From Stenotrophomonas maltophilia (GTDB lineage Bacteria; Pseudomonadota; Gammaproteobacteria; Xanthomonadales; Xanthomonadaceae): 51,339 nt of DNA. Position numbers and translations under genes: made by a program. The notes beneath the pieces were generated by a model. It did no database searches. It had not been told where the DNA came from and saw only the letters and a list, made by a program, of their open reading frames with translations. The stretch spans positions 221,247 to 272,585 of the forward strand of contig DEZI01000027.1 in the NCBI GenBank assembly GCA_002364755.1. Direction: 5' to 3'. Positions 8,127-16,807 of this stretch are shown here, piece after piece (the stretch's first letter is position 1; every line of letters starts with the position of its first letter).

Positions 8127-9275
8127 TTACAGGTAGCGCAGCCAGGCCAGGTCGCGGCGGCGGGCCTTGAAGCGGCCGAACAGCAGCGTCGGCGGGTACA
8201 TCGCCACCGCCAGCGCGCAGGCCACCAGCAGCAGGCCGGCCACCGAATCCAGCGCGTACAGGCTGACGTGGGTGGGGCCCCAGGCCGTCAACGCGGCCAC
8301 GTACAGCAGCTTCAGCACGTACAGATGCAGCAGGTAGAAGAACATCGGCGCCGCACCGATCTCGGCCAGCGGGCGCAGGGTTTCGGCCAGCGGCGGCCAT
8401 TCGTACAGGCGCAGCAGCAACAGGCCCACGCCCAGGGTCAGCAGCAGGAACTGCAGCGACGGCGGGTACTTGGTCACGTTGAACACGCTCATCCAGGTGC
8501 GCAGGGCGCTGTCCTGGTGCTGCCACGGCGCATCGCCATAGCCGTTGGCCAGGCGCAGCAGGGCGAACGCGGCCAGGGCACCCAGCCCGACCCACAGCAG
8601 CCAGCGCTGGCGCTGGGCCGGGTCGCGGTCGCGGGCGAACCACGGTCCCATCAGGTAGCCCAGCACGATCACCCCGATCCACGGCAGCACCGGGTAGGAC
8701 GTACGCAGGCGCAGCACGCCGGTTTCGATCCAGTCGCGCTGGTGCAGCACCTTCCACAGCACCGCCAGTACGCCGTTGCCTTCCACGCGCACGCCATCGA
8801 ACAGGTTGTGGCCGGCCACCAGCAGCACGCCCAGCACCAGCAGTGCCGGGCGCGGCAGCCACAGCAGTCCGGCCAGCGCGATCATGCTCAGGCCGATGGC
8901 CCAGATCACCTGCAGGTACAGCGTGTCCGGCGGGAACTGGAAGGTCCAGGCGAAGTTGACCAGGGTCAGTTCCAGCACTACCAGGAACAGACCGCGCTTG
9001 AGCAGGAAGGCGGCGATGGCGCGGCACGGGTCGGCCTGGCGCTGGCCGTACAGCCATGCCGACAGGCCGGTGAGCAGCACGAACACCGGCGCGCACAGAT
9101 GCGCCAGCAGGCGGCAGCCGAACAGGGCAGGGGAGACGCTGGCCGCGTCCATCGGGTCGCCGACCTGGTGCTGCAGGAAGAAGGTCTCACGCACGTGGTC
9201 GAGCAGCATCAGCAGCATCACGGTGCCGCGCAGCTGGTCGATGGAGGCCAGCCGGAGAGAGGGGGAAGGGGGCAT
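8127..9275 (-). CDS. DUF1624 membrane protein (HGSNAT-like acyltransferase fold)
   Basis: A 382-aa inner-membrane protein with about nine or ten hydrophobic segments. The N-terminus RLASIDQLRGTVMLLMLLDH carries the conserved R..SxDxxRG....M..DH pattern of the DUF1624 / heparan-alpha-glucosaminide N-acetyltransferase-like family. Members are proposed to move acyl groups across or at the membrane. The donor and acceptor are unknown here. The start is taken as the ATG at 9273-9275; an in-frame TTG nine bases earlier is possible. No clear Shine-Dalgarno site is visible for either. Its neighbours are peptide transporters but a functional link is not evident. Confidence 0.8.
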   Translation of the reverse strand: MPPSPSLRLASIDQLRGTVMLLMLLDHVRETFFLQHQVGDPMDAASVSPALFGCRLLAHLCAPVFVLLTGLSAWLYGQRQADPCRAIAAFLLKRGLFLVVLELTLVNFAWTFQFPPDTLYLQVIWAIGLSMIALAGLLWLPRPALLVLGVLLVAGHNLFDGVRVEGNGVLAVLWKVLHQRDWIETGVLRLRTSYPVLPWIGVIVLGYLMGPWFARDRDPAQRQRWLLWVGLGALAAFALLRLANGYGDAPWQHQDSALRTWMSVFNVTKYPPSLQFLLLTLGVGLLLLRLYEWPPLAETLRPLAEIGAAPMFFYLLHLYVLKLLYVAALTAWGPTHVSLYALDSVAGLLLVACALAVAMYPPTLLFGRFKARRRDLAWLRYL

Positions 9276-9474
9276 GTAAAGCAACGGCTGGGTACAACAT
9301 AAAGATATAACATATCATTTGCAGGGCGGCCAGTCCGGGTTTGCTGCATCGGCCGGTTGCCTGTGCACGTCCGCGGCCGTTGCACTGCAGCACCCGGCCC
9401 CATCCTTTGGCACGCTGGACTTGCTCTGCCCTGAACGCTAGCGTGGCAGGGATTTTTTGCCAGCAGGGGCTTCC

Positions 9475-11439
9475 ATGAACCATGACGCTGCGCCCAAGCA
9501 GCTCACCTTCCGCGCAGTGGCCCTGGCCATCGTGCTGGCGGTGGTGCTGTCGGCGGCCAACGCCTATCTCGGTCTGTTCGCAGGCCTGACCATCGCCACC
9601 GCCATTCCCGCGGCGGTCATCTCCATGGGCGTGCTGCGCCTGCTGGGCGGTGGTTCCATCCTCGAAAACAACATCGTCCAGACCGGCGCTTCGGCCGGTT
9701 CGTCCATTGCCGCCGGTGTCATCTTCACCATCCCGGCGCTGGTCATCATGGGCTACTGGCCGGACTTCAAGTACTGGTGGGTGCTGGGCATCGCCGGTCT
9801 CGGCGGCCTGCTGGGCGTGCTGTTCTCGGTGCCGCTGCGCCGTTCGATGATCGTCGAAGACCCGCTGCCCTTCCCGGAAGGCAAGGCCGCGGCCGAAGTG
9901 CTCAAGGCCGGTGAAAACCCCGGCCCGGGCCTGAAGATCCTTGGCCTGTCGGCCGTGATCGGTGCCTTCGTCAAGCTCGCCGCCGAAAGCGGCCTGCGCC
10001 TGATCCCCGATGCCTGGTCGACCTCGGCCTACGTCGGCGGCTCGAAGATCACCGCCTTCATCGGCACCAACCTGTCGCCGGCCCTGCTGGGCGTGGGCTA
10101 CATCGTCGGCCTGAACGTCGGCATCGTGGTCGTGTCCGGCTCGATCCTGACCTGGCACATCGCCATTCCGATCTACCAGGCGTTCTTCATGAACACCGAT
10201 CCGGCCCTGGCCGCGTCGGTCGCCGCCGCCTCGTCCACCGAGGCCGCGTTCGCCATCTGGGGCGCGAAGATGCGCTACCTGGGCGTCGGCGCGATGCTGA
10301 TCGGCGGCATCTGGACCCTGATCTCGCTGCGCAAGTCGCTGCTGAACGGCGTCAAGAGCGGCTTCGCCGCCGCGCGCAAGAGTGGCGGCCCGGTGCTGGC
10401 GCATACCGAACGCGACCTGCCGATGAAGTGGATGCTGGTGGCCCTGGTGGTCTTCGTGCTGCCGCTGCTGGCCCTGTACCAGGCCATCGTCGGCCAGTGG
10501 CACGTGTCGATCCCGATGACCATCATCATGATCGTCGCTGGCTTCCTGTTCGTGTCGGTCTCGGCCTACCTGGCCGGCCTGATCGGTTCGTCCAACAACC
10601 CGGTCTCGGGCATCACCATCTCCACCATCCTGTTCGCCTCGGCCGTGCTGGTCGTGCTGCTGGGCGCCGATGGCCTGAAGCCGGTCGGTGCCGGCGGTGC
10701 GCCGCTGGGCGCGGTGGCCGCCATCATGATCGGCGCGGTGGTCTGCTGCGCCGCCGCGGTGGGCGGTGACAACCTGCAGGACCTCAAGGCGGGCTACATC
10801 GTCGGTGCCACCCCGTGGAAGCAGCAGCTGATGCTGGGCATCGGTGCGTTCTCGTGCGCGCTGATCATGGCCCCGGTGCTGAACCTGCTGGCCACCGCCT
10901 ACGGCATCGGCGTGAAGTCCGAGCTGCACCCGAACGCGCTGGCCGCCCCGCAGGCGAACCTGATGGCCTCGGTGGCCAAGGGCCTGTTCGGCGGCGAACT
11001 GCCGTGGACCTTCATCGGCATCGGTGCCGTGGTCGGTGCGGTCATCATCGCCTTCGACAGCTGGTTGAAGTCGCGCAACTGGCGCTTCCGCGTGCCGGTG
11101 CTGGCCGCCGCCATCGGCATCTACCTGCCGCTGGAACTGATGGTGCCGATCTTCCTGGGCGGCCTGATCGCCTATCTGGTCGAGCGCTTCCACAAGGTGC
11201 GTGGCGATGACGAAGAAGGCCGCGACCGCGTGCACAAGCCGGGCGTGCTGTTCGCCGCCGGCCTGATCACCGGCGAGGCGCTGATGGGTATCGCCATCGC
11301 CGTGCCGATCGTGGTCAGCAGCCGCGCCGACGTGCTGGCCCTGCCGTTCCACCTGCCGGCCGCGCAGTGGTTCGGCCTGGCCGTGCTGTTCCTGGTCGGC
11401 TGGCTGATCTACCGCACCGGCAAGCGCGCGATGGCGTAA
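9475..11439 (+). CDS. OPT-family oligopeptide transporter
   Basis: A 654-aa inner-membrane protein with about 14-16 hydrophobic segments, from the OPT (oligopeptide transporter) family. The N-terminal NAYLGLFAGLTIATAIPAAV and the later DLKAGYIVGATPWKQQ stretch are typical of bacterial OPT proteins. The ATG at 9475 (MNHDAAPKQL) follows CAGGGG. An upstream in-frame TTG at 9457 is less likely. Bacterial members are thought to import oligopeptides, some with metal chelates, using proton gradients. It lies between the POT transporter and a third S9 peptidase, forming a peptide-use cluster. A terminator follows at 11559-11584. Confidence 0.9.
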   Translation: MNHDAAPKQLTFRAVALAIVLAVVLSAANAYLGLFAGLTIATAIPAAVISMGVLRLLGGGSILENNIVQTGASAGSSIAAGVIFTIPALVIMGYWPDFKYWWVLGIAGLGGLLGVLFSVPLRRSMIVEDPLPFPEGKAAAEVLKAGENPGPGLKILGLSAVIGAFVKLAAESGLRLIPDAWSTSAYVGGSKITAFIGTNLSPALLGVGYIVGLNVGIVVVSGSILTWHIAIPIYQAFFMNTDPALAASVAAASSTEAAFAIWGAKMRYLGVGAMLIGGIWTLISLRKSLLNGVKSGFAAARKSGGPVLAHTERDLPMKWMLVALVVFVLPLLALYQAIVGQWHVSIPMTIIMIVAGFLFVSVSAYLAGLIGSSNNPVSGITISTILFASAVLVVLLGADGLKPVGAGGAPLGAVAAIMIGAVVCCAAAVGGDNLQDLKAGYIVGATPWKQQLMLGIGAFSCALIMAPVLNLLATAYGIGVKSELHPNALAAPQANLMASVAKGLFGGELPWTFIGIGAVVGAVIIAFDSWLKSRNWRFRVPVLAAAIGIYLPLELMVPIFLGGLIAYLVERFHKVRGDDEEGRDRVHKPGVLFAAGLITGEALMGIAIAVPIVVSSRADVLALPFHLPAAQWFGLAVLFLVGWLIYRTGKRAMA

Positions 11440-11445
11440 TGCCAA

Positions 11446-11484
11446 GGGGTCGGATCCCTTCCCAACGGGAAGAGCTCTGACCCC
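11446..11484. repeat. GGGGTC-type palindromic repeat, copy 1
   Basis: The element starts GGGGTCGGATCCCTT and ends AAGAGCTCTGACCCC, with complementary ends and a short centre. Related elements are at 11508-11546 and 33063-33103. It lies directly after the OPT stop codon. It is distinct from the GTAG palindromes and appears to be a second interspersed repeat family of this genome. Confidence 0.75.
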
Positions 11485-11507
11485 GGATCGCCGCCGGACG
11501 CTGGGCA

Positions 11508-11546
11508 GGGGTCAGAGCCGATTCCTGCGGAATCGGATCCGATCCC
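11508..11546. repeat. GGGGTC-type palindromic repeat, copy 2
   Basis: Runs from GGGGTCAGAGCCGATTCC to GGAATCGGATCCGATCCC, in the opposite orientation to copy 1. The central GATTCC/GGAATC pairs as a hairpin around TGC. Together with copy 1 it makes an inverted pair 3' of the OPT gene. Confidence 0.7.
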
Positions 11547-11558
11547 GACGCAGCACCC

Positions 11559-11584
11559 GCAAACCCCGCTCCGGCGGGGTTTGC
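11559..11584 (+). terminator. Terminator hairpin after the OPT gene
   Basis: Perfect 11-bp stem GCAAACCCCGC / GCGGGGTTTGC with a TCCG loop. The T-tract within the 3' arm is short. It sits between the repeats and the next S9 gene. Confidence 0.75.
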
Positions 11585-11692
11585 TCGTTGTGGCGGCGCG
11601 GCAACCCCGCCCAGGCGGCCATGACCGATGGCCTTGGCAGCCCCGCCCGCACGGGCCTACCATCGGTTTTTTGCCGTCCTGCGGAGATCCCG

Positions 11693-13771
11693 ATGAAACT
11701 GCGTCATGCCCTGCTGCCACTGAGCCTGCTGGCCGCCCTGCCCAGCGTCGCCGCTGCCCGTGGCCTGGAAGTCCGCGACATGGTGGCCATGGATCGCGTC
11801 TCCGCCCCGGTCCTGACCGCTGATGGCGGCACCGTGGTGTTCGCCAAGCGCACTACCGATGCCAACCTCAAGGCCAGCACCGCGCTGTTCGCGCGCAACC
11901 TGCGCACCCGCGATGCGGCACCGCCGAAGCAGATCACCCCGGCCGGCTGGAACGTCAATTCGGCCTCGCTGTCGGCCGACGGCCAGACCGTGTACTTCCT
12001 CAGTGCCAAGAACGGCAGCCAGCAGCTGTACGCGCAGGGCATCAGTGGCGGCACTCCGCGCCAGCTGACCGATTTCCCGGTGGACGTGGACAGCTACCAC
12101 GTCTCGCCGCAGGACGACCGCGTGCTGTTCAGCGCCGGCGTGTTCCAGGCCTGTGCCTCGGACCTGGCCTGCACCGGGAAGAAGCTCAAGGACGTGGCCG
12201 ACGCCAAGGCCAGCGGCAAGGTCTTCGATTCGCTGTTCGTGCGCCATTGGGACACCTGGAACGACGGCCGCCGCAACACCCTGTTCGTGGCCCCGCTGCC
12301 GGCGGCCAAGGCCGGCCCGGTGAAGGGCGCCTCGGCGCTGAGCGCGACCATCGATGGCGACGCACCGTCCAAGCCGTTCGGCGGCAATGACGATTTCACC
12401 TGGTCGCCGGACGGCGCCAGCGTGGTCGCCAGCATCCGCGTGGCCGGCAAGCAGGAACCGTGGTCTACCAACTTCGACCTGTACCGCTTCGATGCCGCCG
12501 GCAAGCAGGCGCCGGTCAACCTGACCGCTTCCAACCCGGCCTGGGATGCCGGCCCGGTGTTCAGCGCCGACGGCAAGACCCTGTTCTACCGCGCCATGAA
12601 GCGCCCCGGCTTCGAAGCTGACCGCTTCGGCCTGATGGCGATGGACCTGGCCAGCGGCAAGGCCCGCGAGATCGCCCCGCAGTGGGATCGTTCGGCCGGT
12701 GAGATCACCCTGTCCGCCGATGGCGCCAGCATCTACACCACCACCGACGACCTCGGCGAGCACCCGCTGTTCCAGATCGACGTGGCCAGCGGCAAGGCCA
12801 CCAAGGTCATCGGCGATGGCACCGTGTCCTCGGTCAGCGTGGCGGGGAACAGCGTGGCCATCACCCGCAACAGCCTGAAGAGCAACGACCAGGTGCTGGT
12901 CGGCATGCTGCCGGCCGCTGGCCAGCCGATCGGCGAGCTGCGCGCGCTGACCCCGGCCGCAGGCGAGGTGCTGAAGGACGTCAACTTCGGTGATTTCGAG
13001 CAGTTCGAGTTCAAGGGCTGGAACAACGACACCGTGCACGGCTACGTGGTCAAGCCGCACAACTACCAGGAAGGCAAATCCTACCCGGTCGCGTTCCTGA
13101 TCCACGGCGGCCCGCAGGGCAGCTTCGGCAACGGCTGGAGCTACCGCTGGAACCCGCAGACCTACACCGGCCAGGGCTATGCCGTGGTCATGATCGACTT
13201 CCACGGTTCCACCGGCTACGGCCAGGCCTTCACCGATGCGATCAGCCAGCACTGGGGCGACCGCCCGCTGGAAGACCTGCAGAAGGGCTGGAGCGCGGCG
13301 CTGAAGAAGTATTCCTTCCTCAACGGCGACAAGGCCTGCGCGCTGGGCGCCAGCTACGGCGGCTTCATGGTCAACTGGATCGCCGGCAACTGGAACAGCC
13401 CGTTCAAGTGCCTGGTCAACCATGACGGCGTGTTCGACCAGCGCATGATGGGGTACGCCACCGAAGAACTGTGGTTCACCGAGTGGGAGCAGGGCGGCAC
13501 GCCGTACGAGAAGGCCGCCAACTTCGAGAAGTTCAACCCGGTCAACCACGTGGCCGACTGGAAGAAGCCGATCCTGGTCATCCACGGCCAGCAGGACTTC
13601 CGCATTCCGGTCGAGCAGGGCCTGGCCGCGTTCACCGCCGCCCAGCGCCAGGGCATCGAATCGAAGTTCCTGTACTTCCCGGACGAGAACCACTGGGTGC
13701 TGAAGCCGAACAACAGCATCCTGTGGCATGACACCGTCAACGCCTGGCTGAAGCAGCACATCGGCGAATAA
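11693..13771 (+). CDS. Exported S9-family dipeptidyl/oligopeptidase
   Basis: A 692-aa secreted serine peptidase of family S9, with a signal peptide at about residues 1-20 (MKLRHALLPLSLLAALPSVA). The middle contains WD40-like beta-propeller stretches (FTWSPDGAS, PVFSADGKTLFY), followed by the hydrolase domain with HGGPQGSFG. The triad is Ser554 (GASYGGF), Asp635 (HGQQDFRIP) and His667 (DENHW). These features resemble acylaminoacyl/dipeptidyl peptidases rather than the two tandem copies upstream, so it is a separate lineage. The ATG at 11693 follows GCGGAG at a good distance; earlier in-frame starts lack a ribosome site and would hide the signal peptide. Confidence 0.92.
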   Translation: MKLRHALLPLSLLAALPSVAAARGLEVRDMVAMDRVSAPVLTADGGTVVFAKRTTDANLKASTALFARNLRTRDAAPPKQITPAGWNVNSASLSADGQTVYFLSAKNGSQQLYAQGISGGTPRQLTDFPVDVDSYHVSPQDDRVLFSAGVFQACASDLACTGKKLKDVADAKASGKVFDSLFVRHWDTWNDGRRNTLFVAPLPAAKAGPVKGASALSATIDGDAPSKPFGGNDDFTWSPDGASVVASIRVAGKQEPWSTNFDLYRFDAAGKQAPVNLTASNPAWDAGPVFSADGKTLFYRAMKRPGFEADRFGLMAMDLASGKAREIAPQWDRSAGEITLSADGASIYTTTDDLGEHPLFQIDVASGKATKVIGDGTVSSVSVAGNSVAITRNSLKSNDQVLVGMLPAAGQPIGELRALTPAAGEVLKDVNFGDFEQFEFKGWNNDTVHGYVVKPHNYQEGKSYPVAFLIHGGPQGSFGNGWSYRWNPQTYTGQGYAVVMIDFHGSTGYGQAFTDAISQHWGDRPLEDLQKGWSAALKKYSFLNGDKACALGASYGGFMVNWIAGNWNSPFKCLVNHDGVFDQRMMGYATEELWFTEWEQGGTPYEKAANFEKFNPVNHVADWKKPILVIHGQQDFRIPVEQGLAAFTAAQRQGIESKFLYFPDENHWVLKPNNSILWHDTVNAWLKQHIGE

Positions 13772-13780
13772 GCCGGTCCA

Positions 13781-13812
13781 GCGCCGCCCCCCGGGGCGGC
13801 GCTTCTGTTTTC
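13781..13812 (+). terminator. Rho-independent terminator after the third S9 peptidase
   Basis: Perfect 10-bp stem GCGCCGCCCC / GGGGCGGCGC with a CC loop, then TTCTGTTTTCT, starting 9 nt after the stop. Confidence 0.9.
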
Positions 13813-13813
13813 T

Positions 13814-13887
13814 GTAGAACCGAGCCATGCTCGGCTGCTCTGAGACTCCTTTCCCGCCAACAGCAGCCGAGCATGGCTCGGCTCTAC
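13814..13887. repeat. Inverted pair of SMAG palindromes (REPIN-like)
   Basis: A GTAG-headed palindrome with a CCGAGCCATGCTCGG core (13814-13837) faces an inverted copy ending in CTAC (13864-13887), 26 nt apart. The whole unit can form one long stem. It ends 12 nt before the start codon of the DUF819 gene, so it may affect that gene's translation or start choice. Confidence 0.88.
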
Positions 13888-13899
13888 TTGAGCGCCTGC

Positions 13900-15138
13900 A
13901 TGCCTTCGAATGCCCTGATCCAGAACGACATCGTCGTCTTCGGTTTGATCGCCGCTACCCTCGGCGCCGTGTTCTGGACCGCCTCGCGCGAGCAGGGGGC
14001 GTGGAAGCGCTTCTACACCTTCGTGCCGGCACTGCTGCTGTGCTACCTCATTCCCGGTATCTACAACACCGTCGGCCTCATCGACGGGCAGAACACCAAG
14101 CTCTACAACCCCATCGCACGCGACATCCTGCTGCCGGCGGCGCTGATCCTGCTGACCCTGGCGGTGGACATCAAGGGCATCCTGCGGCTGGGCCCGAAGC
14201 TGGTGCTGATGTACCTGGGCGCCTCGGCCAGCATCATGCTCGGCGCGGTGGTGGCCTTCCTGGTGATGCGCGCGATCCATCCCGACACCGTGGCCGGTGA
14301 CACCTGGGCCGGCATGGCCGCACTGGCCGGCAGCTGGATCGGTGGTGGCGCCAACATGCTGGCGATGCGCGAAGTCTTCGACGTCAACGCGACCACCTTC
14401 GGCCAGTTCGCCGTGGTCGATGTCGGCGTGGGTTACGTGTGGATGGCCGCGCTGATCTTCCTGGCCGGGCGTGCGGCGAAGATCGATGCGCGCAGTGGCG
14501 CCGATACCTCGGCCATCGATGAACTGAAGGAGCGCATCGCGCGCTTCCAGGCCGAGCACGAGCGCATTCCCAGCCTGACCGACCTGATGCTGATCGTGGC
14601 GGTGGCCTTCGGCGGCGTCGGCCTGTCGCACGCCATCGGCGCGCCGCTGGCGGCATGGTTCAAGGCCAATGTCAGCTGGGCCTCGCAGTTCAGCCTGGAT
14701 GCGCCGTTCGTGTGGGTGGTAGTGCTGTCGACCACGCTGGGCCTGAGCCTGAGCTTCACCCGCGCGCGCACCCTGGAAGGCGCGGGCGCCTCGCGCCTGG
14801 GCTCGCTGCTGCTGTACTTCCTGATCGCCTGCATCGGCATGCAGATGGACCTGCTGGCGCTGCTGGACCGCCCGTGGCTGTTCCTGCTCGGCATCATCTG
14901 GATTGCCGTGCACATCGCCCTGCTGTGGTGCCTGGGCAAGCTGCTGAAGGTGCCGTTCTTCTATTTCGCCATCGGTTCGCAGTCGAACATCGGCGGCCCG
15001 GCCTCGGCGCCGGTGGTGGCGGCGGCCTTCCATCCGGCATTGGCGCCGGTGGGGGTGCTGCTGGGCACGATGGGCTATGCCACCGGCACGTACCTGGCGT
15101 ACATCGTCGGCATCACCCTGCGCGCGCTGGCTACGTGA
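13900..15138 (+). CDS. DUF819-family integral membrane protein
   Basis: A 412-aa inner-membrane protein with about 10-11 hydrophobic helices that fits the DUF819 family (YjcL-like), distantly similar to carboxylate or ion transporters. Seen in the sequence are an internal charged cytoplasmic stretch (about residues 195-225, SAIDELKERIARFQAEHERI) and glycine-rich helices such as GSWIGGGANM and GSQSNIGGPASAP. I place the start at ATG 13900 (MPSNALIQND). The in-frame ATG at 13873 lies inside a SMAG palindrome, so its nine extra residues would be repeat-derived. Function and substrate are unknown. Confidence 0.82.
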   Translation: MPSNALIQNDIVVFGLIAATLGAVFWTASREQGAWKRFYTFVPALLLCYLIPGIYNTVGLIDGQNTKLYNPIARDILLPAALILLTLAVDIKGILRLGPKLVLMYLGASASIMLGAVVAFLVMRAIHPDTVAGDTWAGMAALAGSWIGGGANMLAMREVFDVNATTFGQFAVVDVGVGYVWMAALIFLAGRAAKIDARSGADTSAIDELKERIARFQAEHERIPSLTDLMLIVAVAFGGVGLSHAIGAPLAAWFKANVSWASQFSLDAPFVWVVVLSTTLGLSLSFTRARTLEGAGASRLGSLLLYFLIACIGMQMDLLALLDRPWLFLLGIIWIAVHIALLWCLGKLLKVPFFYFAIGSQSNIGGPASAPVVAAAFHPALAPVGVLLGTMGYATGTYLAYIVGITLRALAT

Positions 15139-15144
15139 CGCACG

Positions 15145-15167
15145 GTAGCGCCGGGCCATGCCCGGCG
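15145..15167 (+). repeat. SMAG palindrome, single copy
   Basis: A GTAG-headed element with the GCCGGGCCATGCCCGGC core, 6 nt after the DUF819 stop. It lies between two convergent genes and may take the place of a terminator. Confidence 0.9.
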
Positions 15168-15171
15168 TTAC

Positions 15172-15651
15172 CTACGCCACCAGCAACCCGCGTTCGATCA
15201 ACCACGCCCGCGCGTCTTCCGCATCCTGCTCAAACCACGCCTTCGTCGACCCCAACCGGTACGTATACCCCCACGCATCCATGTCGGCCATCAGCTGTTC
15301 GCTGCCTACGCCGGGCAGCTGCCCGGCCAGCACGATCTGCAGGTAGCAGGTGGCATCTTCCTCGGGCACCGAGTCGGTGGCGTCGGTATGTACCTGCGCG
15401 CGCCGCTCCGGGGGCAGCACGATCAGGTGGCAGGCCTCGTGCAGCATCGAATGCACCGGCGTGTCGTCGCGCACGTAGACGTCGCTGGCGATGATGCCGG
15501 CCTCCGGTTCGCCCCAGTAGCTGCCGGGAATCGGCGCACCGGCAGCCACGTGGTGCAGGCGCAGGTCATGCGCGGCGAGCAGGCGCTGTGCATCGGCGAA
15601 GGCGATATCGCCGACGCGGGTGACGTTCGGTTCGGGTGCGGTGTCGGTCAT
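15172..15651 (-). CDS. Small HExxH protein of unknown function
   Basis: A 159-aa soluble protein without signal peptide. Residues 71-75 read HEACH, an HExxH zinc-metallopeptidase motif at the start of a hydrophobic helix. Glu97/Glu98 follow in EEDATCYLQIVLAGQ, which resembles the helix carrying the third (Glu) ligand in gluzincins such as the M78/IrrE group. I therefore infer a possible zinc hydrolase, but no family is certain. The ATG at 15649-15651 (MTDTAPEP) is preferred because the longer reading lacks a visible ribosome site. It lies 48 nt downstream of minE on the same strand, so it could be read through from the min operon. Confidence 0.65.
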   Translation of the reverse strand: MTDTAPEPNVTRVGDIAFADAQRLLAAHDLRLHHVAAGAPIPGSYWGEPEAGIIASDVYVRDDTPVHSMLHEACHLIVLPPERRAQVHTDATDSVPEEDATCYLQIVLAGQLPGVGSEQLMADMDAWGYTYRLGSTKAWFEQDAEDARAWLIERGLLVA

Positions 15652-15699
15652 GCGGGGGTCACACGGCCCCGCCCATGCAGGCACGGGCGGGGCAGGAGG

Positions 15700-15960
15700 T
15701 CAGGGTTTTTCCGGGCCTTCGGGCAGCGCCACCGAGATGTCCAGCACGTCGTGCTGGCCATCCTTCACCAGGTCGACCTTCACCGCGTCGACGTCGATGT
15801 TGACGTACTTCTTGATCACTTCCAGCAGCTCGCGCTGCAGCAGCGGCAGGTAGTCCGGGCCACCGCGGTTGCTGCGTTCCTGCGCGATGATGATCTGCAG
15901 GCGGTTCTTCGCGGTTTCGGCGGTGGTCTTCTTCGCTTTGAGGAAATCGAACAGGCCCAT
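15700..15960 (-). CDS. minE: Cell division topological specificity factor MinE
   Basis: An 86-aa protein, the usual MinE length. The N-terminal MGLFDFLKAK is the membrane-binding amphipathic segment. Residues about 15-30 (AKNRLQIIIAQERS) form the MinD-binding region and the C-terminal half is the topological-specificity domain (LELLEVIKKYVNID-type run). MinE triggers MinD ATP hydrolysis and drives pole-to-pole oscillation, keeping the Z-ring at mid-cell. It is the last gene of the min operon, 2 nt after the minD stop. Confidence 0.97.
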   Translation of the reverse strand: MGLFDFLKAKKTTAETAKNRLQIIIAQERSNRGGPDYLPLLQRELLEVIKKYVNIDVDAVKVDLVKDGQHDVLDISVALPEGPEKP

Positions 15961-15962
15961 GC

Positions 15963-16772
15963 TTACCCTCCGAACAGCTTGCTGAAGAAGCCCTTCTTCT
16001 CAACGGTGGTGAAGCGCATCGGGCGCTCTTCGCCGAGGATGCGTGCAACGGCATCGTCGTAGGCCTGGCCGGCGGCCGATTCCACGTCCAGGATGACCGG
16101 CTCGCCCTTGTTGGAGGCGTTGAGCACGTCGCCCGATTCGGGGATTACGCCGATGGCCTTCAGGCCCAGCACTTCCTCGACGTCGGCGATGCTCAGCATC
16201 TCACCGCTTTCCACGCGCACCGGGGTGTAGCGGGTCAGCAGCAGGAAGGCCGGCACGTTCTGGCCGGATTCGGCCTTGTGGGTCTTCGAATCCAGCAGGC
16301 CGATGATGCGGTCCGAGTCGCGCACCGAGGACACTTCCGGGTTCACCACCACCACGGCGCGGTCGGCGAAGTACATCGCCAGGAAGGCGCCCTTCTCGAT
16401 GCCGGCCGGGGAGTCGCAGATGATGTAATCGAAGCCGTCGGCGGCCAGGTCCTTCAGGACCTTGCCTACGCCTTCCTGGGTCAGCGCATCCTTGTCGCGG
16501 GTCTGCGAGGCAGCCAGCACGTACAGGTTGTCGAAGCGCTTGTCCTTGATGAGGGCCTGCTTGAGGGTCGCTTCGCCGTGCACGACGTTGACGAAGTCGT
16601 ACACCACGCGGCGCTCGCAACCCATGATCAGGTCGAGGTTGCGCAGGCCGACGTCGAAGTCGATCACGGCCACCTTCTTGCCGCGCCGAGCGAGGCCGCA
16701 GGCCAGGCTCGCGCTGGAAGTGGTCTTGCCGACGCCGCCCTTGCCAGAGGTGACTACGATGATTTCAGCCAA
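15963..16772 (-). CDS. minD: Septum-site determining ATPase MinD
   Basis: A 269-aa ParA/MinD-family ATPase. The deviant Walker A motif GKGGVGKTT is at residues 10-18 with signature Lys11, followed by the VIDFDVGLRNLDL and CDSPAGIE motifs. The C-terminus KKGFFSKLFGG is the amphipathic membrane-targeting helix. The start is a TTG at 16770-16772. It is well supported by AGGAGA six bases upstream (16779-16784) and by the expected N-terminus (M)AEIIVVTSGKGG. Bound to the membrane with ATP, it recruits MinC to block FtsZ at the poles. Lies between minC and minE. Confidence 0.97.
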   Translation of the reverse strand: MAEIIVVTSGKGGVGKTTSSASLACGLARRGKKVAVIDFDVGLRNLDLIMGCERRVVYDFVNVVHGEATLKQALIKDKRFDNLYVLAASQTRDKDALTQEGVGKVLKDLAADGFDYIICDSPAGIEKGAFLAMYFADRAVVVVNPEVSSVRDSDRIIGLLDSKTHKAESGQNVPAFLLLTRYTPVRVESGEMLSIADVEEVLGLKAIGVIPESGDVLNASNKGEPVILDVESAAGQAYDDAVARILGEERPMRFTTVEKKGFFSKLFGG

Positions 16773-16807
16773 AGGACTTCTCCTGATGATTCTGTTTTGG
16801 GGCTGCG

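Noticed and set aside
6243..9302. 1019-aa open frame on the plus strand
   Set aside because: Antisense to the POT and DUF1624 genes; rich in Gln/His/Arg as is typical for shadow frames in GC-rich DNA.
13873..13899. Longer start for the DUF819 gene
   Set aside because: The extra residues come from a SMAG arm and no ribosome site precedes that ATG.
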